64,000 nucleotides of DNA from Geothrix sp. (GTDB taxonomy: Bacteria; Acidobacteriota; Holophagae; Holophagales; Holophagaceae): positions 434,001 through 498,000 of the forward strand of contig NZ_JAHRYQ010000001.1 of NCBI RefSeq assembly GCF_020622065.1, read 5' to 3'. Positions 62,937-64,000 of the stretch are shown in pieces. Below the pieces are notes generated by a model that worked only from the letters and a program-made list of their open reading frames with translations, ran no database searches and had not been told where the DNA came from. The stretch's first letter is position 1; every line of letters starts with the position of its first letter. A program made the translations under genes and the position numbers.

Positions 62937-63799
62937 CGCTGGTAGACCTTGCGCGTGGCCAGGTCGATGGCCTGTCCCGGGCGGAGGAGGTGGATGCGGA
63001 GGTCCCAGAAGGAGGATCCGTCGGCGGTCATGTCCGAAGGGTCGAAGACCATCACGGCCCGCTCGCCCAGGACCACGGCCTTTCCGGCCTTCACCACCAG
63101 GGCCGTGGCCTCGTCGATGCCGAGGCCGAGGTGGTCGCGGCGCTCCATGATGAGGCTGAAGAGGCGGTTCTCCCGGCCCCGGCGCAGGAAGTGCTGATCC
63201 ACGACCACCCGTTCCGGCAGGAATCCCATGCCTTCCCGGGTGCGGTAAGCCCCGGGGCCGAATTCCGTGAGGGCCTCCTTGCCGTTCCGGTCCTCGCCCG
63301 TGAGCATCACCTTCGACATGATGGCGGCGCCGGCGCTGGTGCCGCCCACGCCGGCCCCGGCCGCATAGCGGGCGAGCACGAGCTGCTGGAAGGGAGTGCC
63401 CACGATCTTGTCGCCCACGAGGTTCTGGTCACCCCCCGAGAACCAGAAGCCGGTGCAGCGCCGGGCGCGGTCCAGGAGGGCCGGATCCGAGGCATCCTCC
63501 CGCGTGCGGATGTCGAGGGGGACCATGGTGAGCCCCGCCTGCTCCAGGTCGGCCTTCCACTCCCGGAGGGCGCCATCGGGATCGCTGGTGGAGGTGGGCA
63601 CGATGCCCACCACCCCGCCCTTTCCCCCGGAGGCCTTCAGGAAGGCCTCGAGGATCACCTGGGGCATGCCGCCGCCGCCGACGATGACGAGGGTGCCCTT
63701 GGGAGCTGGGGCCGGGGGAGCCGTGGCCGGGCCCCCGGCCGCCAGGATCGAGCCGGACAGGTCGAAGGCGAGGGCGAGGGCGAGAAGAAGTCGGTTCAT
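62933..63799 (-). CDS. Exported cyanophycinase (peptidase S51)
   Basis: This 288-residue protein has a signal peptide (about 1-20, ending SILAAGG) and an S51 domain. Catalytic Ser is S155 in VGGTSAGAAIMS; the FWFSGGDQNLV segment (118-128) and VVVDQHFLRRGRENRLF with H203, then LGIDEATAL with E230, match the CphB triad region. Cyanophycinase cuts the beta-Asp-Arg polymer into dipeptides. Export suggests it acts on polymer from outside the cell, as in extracellular CphE. It is the first complete gene of a five-gene coupled run and is preceded by a TonB-dependent receptor gene. Confidence 0.9.
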   Translation of the reverse strand: MNRLLLALALAFDLSGSILAAGGPATAPPAPAPKGTLVIVGGGGMPQVILEAFLKASGGKGGVVGIVPTSTSDPDGALREWKADLEQAGLTMVPLDIRTREDASDPALLDRARRCTGFWFSGGDQNLVGDKIVGTPFQQLVLARYAAGAGVGGTSAGAAIMSKVMLTGEDRNGKEALTEFGPGAYRTREGMGFLPERVVVDQHFLRRGRENRLFSLIMERRDHLGLGIDEATALVVKAGKAVVLGERAVMVFDPSDMTADGSSFWDLRIHLLRPGQAIDLATRKVYQR

Positions 63800-63817
63800 G
63801 GTTCCATCCCATCACAC

Positions 63818-63851
63818 AGCGGCGGGGCGGTTGTCCACGCGCCCCGCCGCT
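63818..63851 (-). terminator. G/C hairpin between the TonB receptor and cyanophycinase genes
   Basis: AGCGGCGGGGCG (63818-63829) and CGCCCCGCCGCT (63840-63851) form a 12-bp stem with a 10-nt loop. On the minus strand it follows the receptor stop by about 27 bases, with no U-tract. It may partly end the transcript and so set a lower dose of the downstream enzymes. Confidence 0.6.
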
Positions 63852-63878
63852 CAAATCCCGTGCTGGCCGTCCGAAGGA

Positions 63879-64000
63879 TCAGAATAGGAGCTTGGCGCCC
63901 AGACGGAAGGTCCGGGGCGGCTCCTGGTCGAGGACCATGCCGTAGTAGGCGCTGCCGTAGCGTTCGCCGCGGGAGGTCACGGCCGCGTCGTTCAGCACAT
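63879..64000 (-). CDS. TonB-dependent receptor, C-terminal 39 residues (5' part outside window)
   Basis: The last 39 codons of a minus-strand gene run off the window edge. The residues end PRTFRLGAKLLF, a final beta strand with terminal Phe as in outer-membrane barrels, preceded by GSAYYGMVLDQEPP. The ending RTFRLGAKLLF is typical of TonB-dependent receptor proteins. It would take up a substrate across the outer membrane. With so little sequence the exact family is provisional, but the position ahead of the cyanophycinase cluster suggests it imports a peptide fragment. Confidence 0.65.
   Translation of the reverse strand, partial: VLNDAAVTSRGERYGSAYYGMVLDQEPPRTFRLGAKLLF

Overview
The window is high-GC bacterial chromosome, 64 kb, with almost no gene-free DNA. 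It codes on both strands and many genes overlap by the 1-4 bases typical of translational coupling. A Gram-negative envelope is clear: BamA, an OmpH/Skp chaperone, outer-membrane-type lipoproteins, the C-terminus of a TonB-dependent receptor and a prepilin peptidase. Several c-di-GMP regulators, LytS/LytTR and Aer-like chemotaxis genes, and the overall style of the proteins, fit an Acidobacteriota member of the Holophagae (Geothrix/Holophaga type). That placement is an inference from gene style, not from a marker gene.

Layout. 1-11.4 kb: tmk-holB, a YecH-like protein, a transmembrane sensor with a cysteine-rich C-terminus, methylmalonyl-CoA epimerase, an inward-rectifier K+ channel, pilD, an exported cyclophilin, plsC, cysE with a holin-like protein, an exported MsrB-MsrA fusion, an MBL hydrolase, a membrane HExxH protein and HU. 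11.4-14.5 kb: a LytTR/LytS pair, a structured non-coding element that resembles a stand-alone HEARO/omega RNA, and three small genes (DUF3606, a hypothetical, DUF4258). 14.5-22.5 kb: an AddAB-like helicase-nuclease pair, tRNA-Lys and tRNA-Glu, and purA. 22.6-30.9 kb: clpC-bamA-ompH, then a Spinster-type MFS transporter beside a glycerol-phosphate acyltransferase-like protein. 31-36 kb: a large lipase-like lipoprotein, a coiled-coil lipoprotein, and metK, whose terminator sits between inverted heptanucleotide repeats. 36-45.5 kb: a signalling operon (HD-GYP, REC-GAF-like, NagZ-like, GGDEF), clpB, a ThrE-like exporter and an LhgO-like oxidoreductase. 45.8-54.8 kb: an Aer-like chemoreceptor, mutS with two coupled genes, an SsuABC/TauABC-type importer and a TPMT-like methyltransferase. 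54.9-57.1 kb: an exported CapA-like protein, a degenerate GIY-YIG protein and DUF2239. 57.2-64 kb: one tightly coupled minus-strand cluster.

The final cluster is the best candidate for a coherent system. Read in transcription order it has a TonB-dependent receptor (only its end is visible), an exported cyanophycinase, an exported M14 carboxypeptidase, an isoaspartyl dipeptidase (IadA), a YfcC-type carrier and an exported M28 peptidase. Together these look like an outside-in pathway that breaks down cyanophycin or other isoaspartyl-containing peptides and takes up the products. No cyanophycin synthetase is present, so scavenging is more likely than storage. The other notable element is the structured RNA at about 13.34-13.52 kb, which lies directly against the start codon of the LytS-like kinase and has no nuclease gene beside it.
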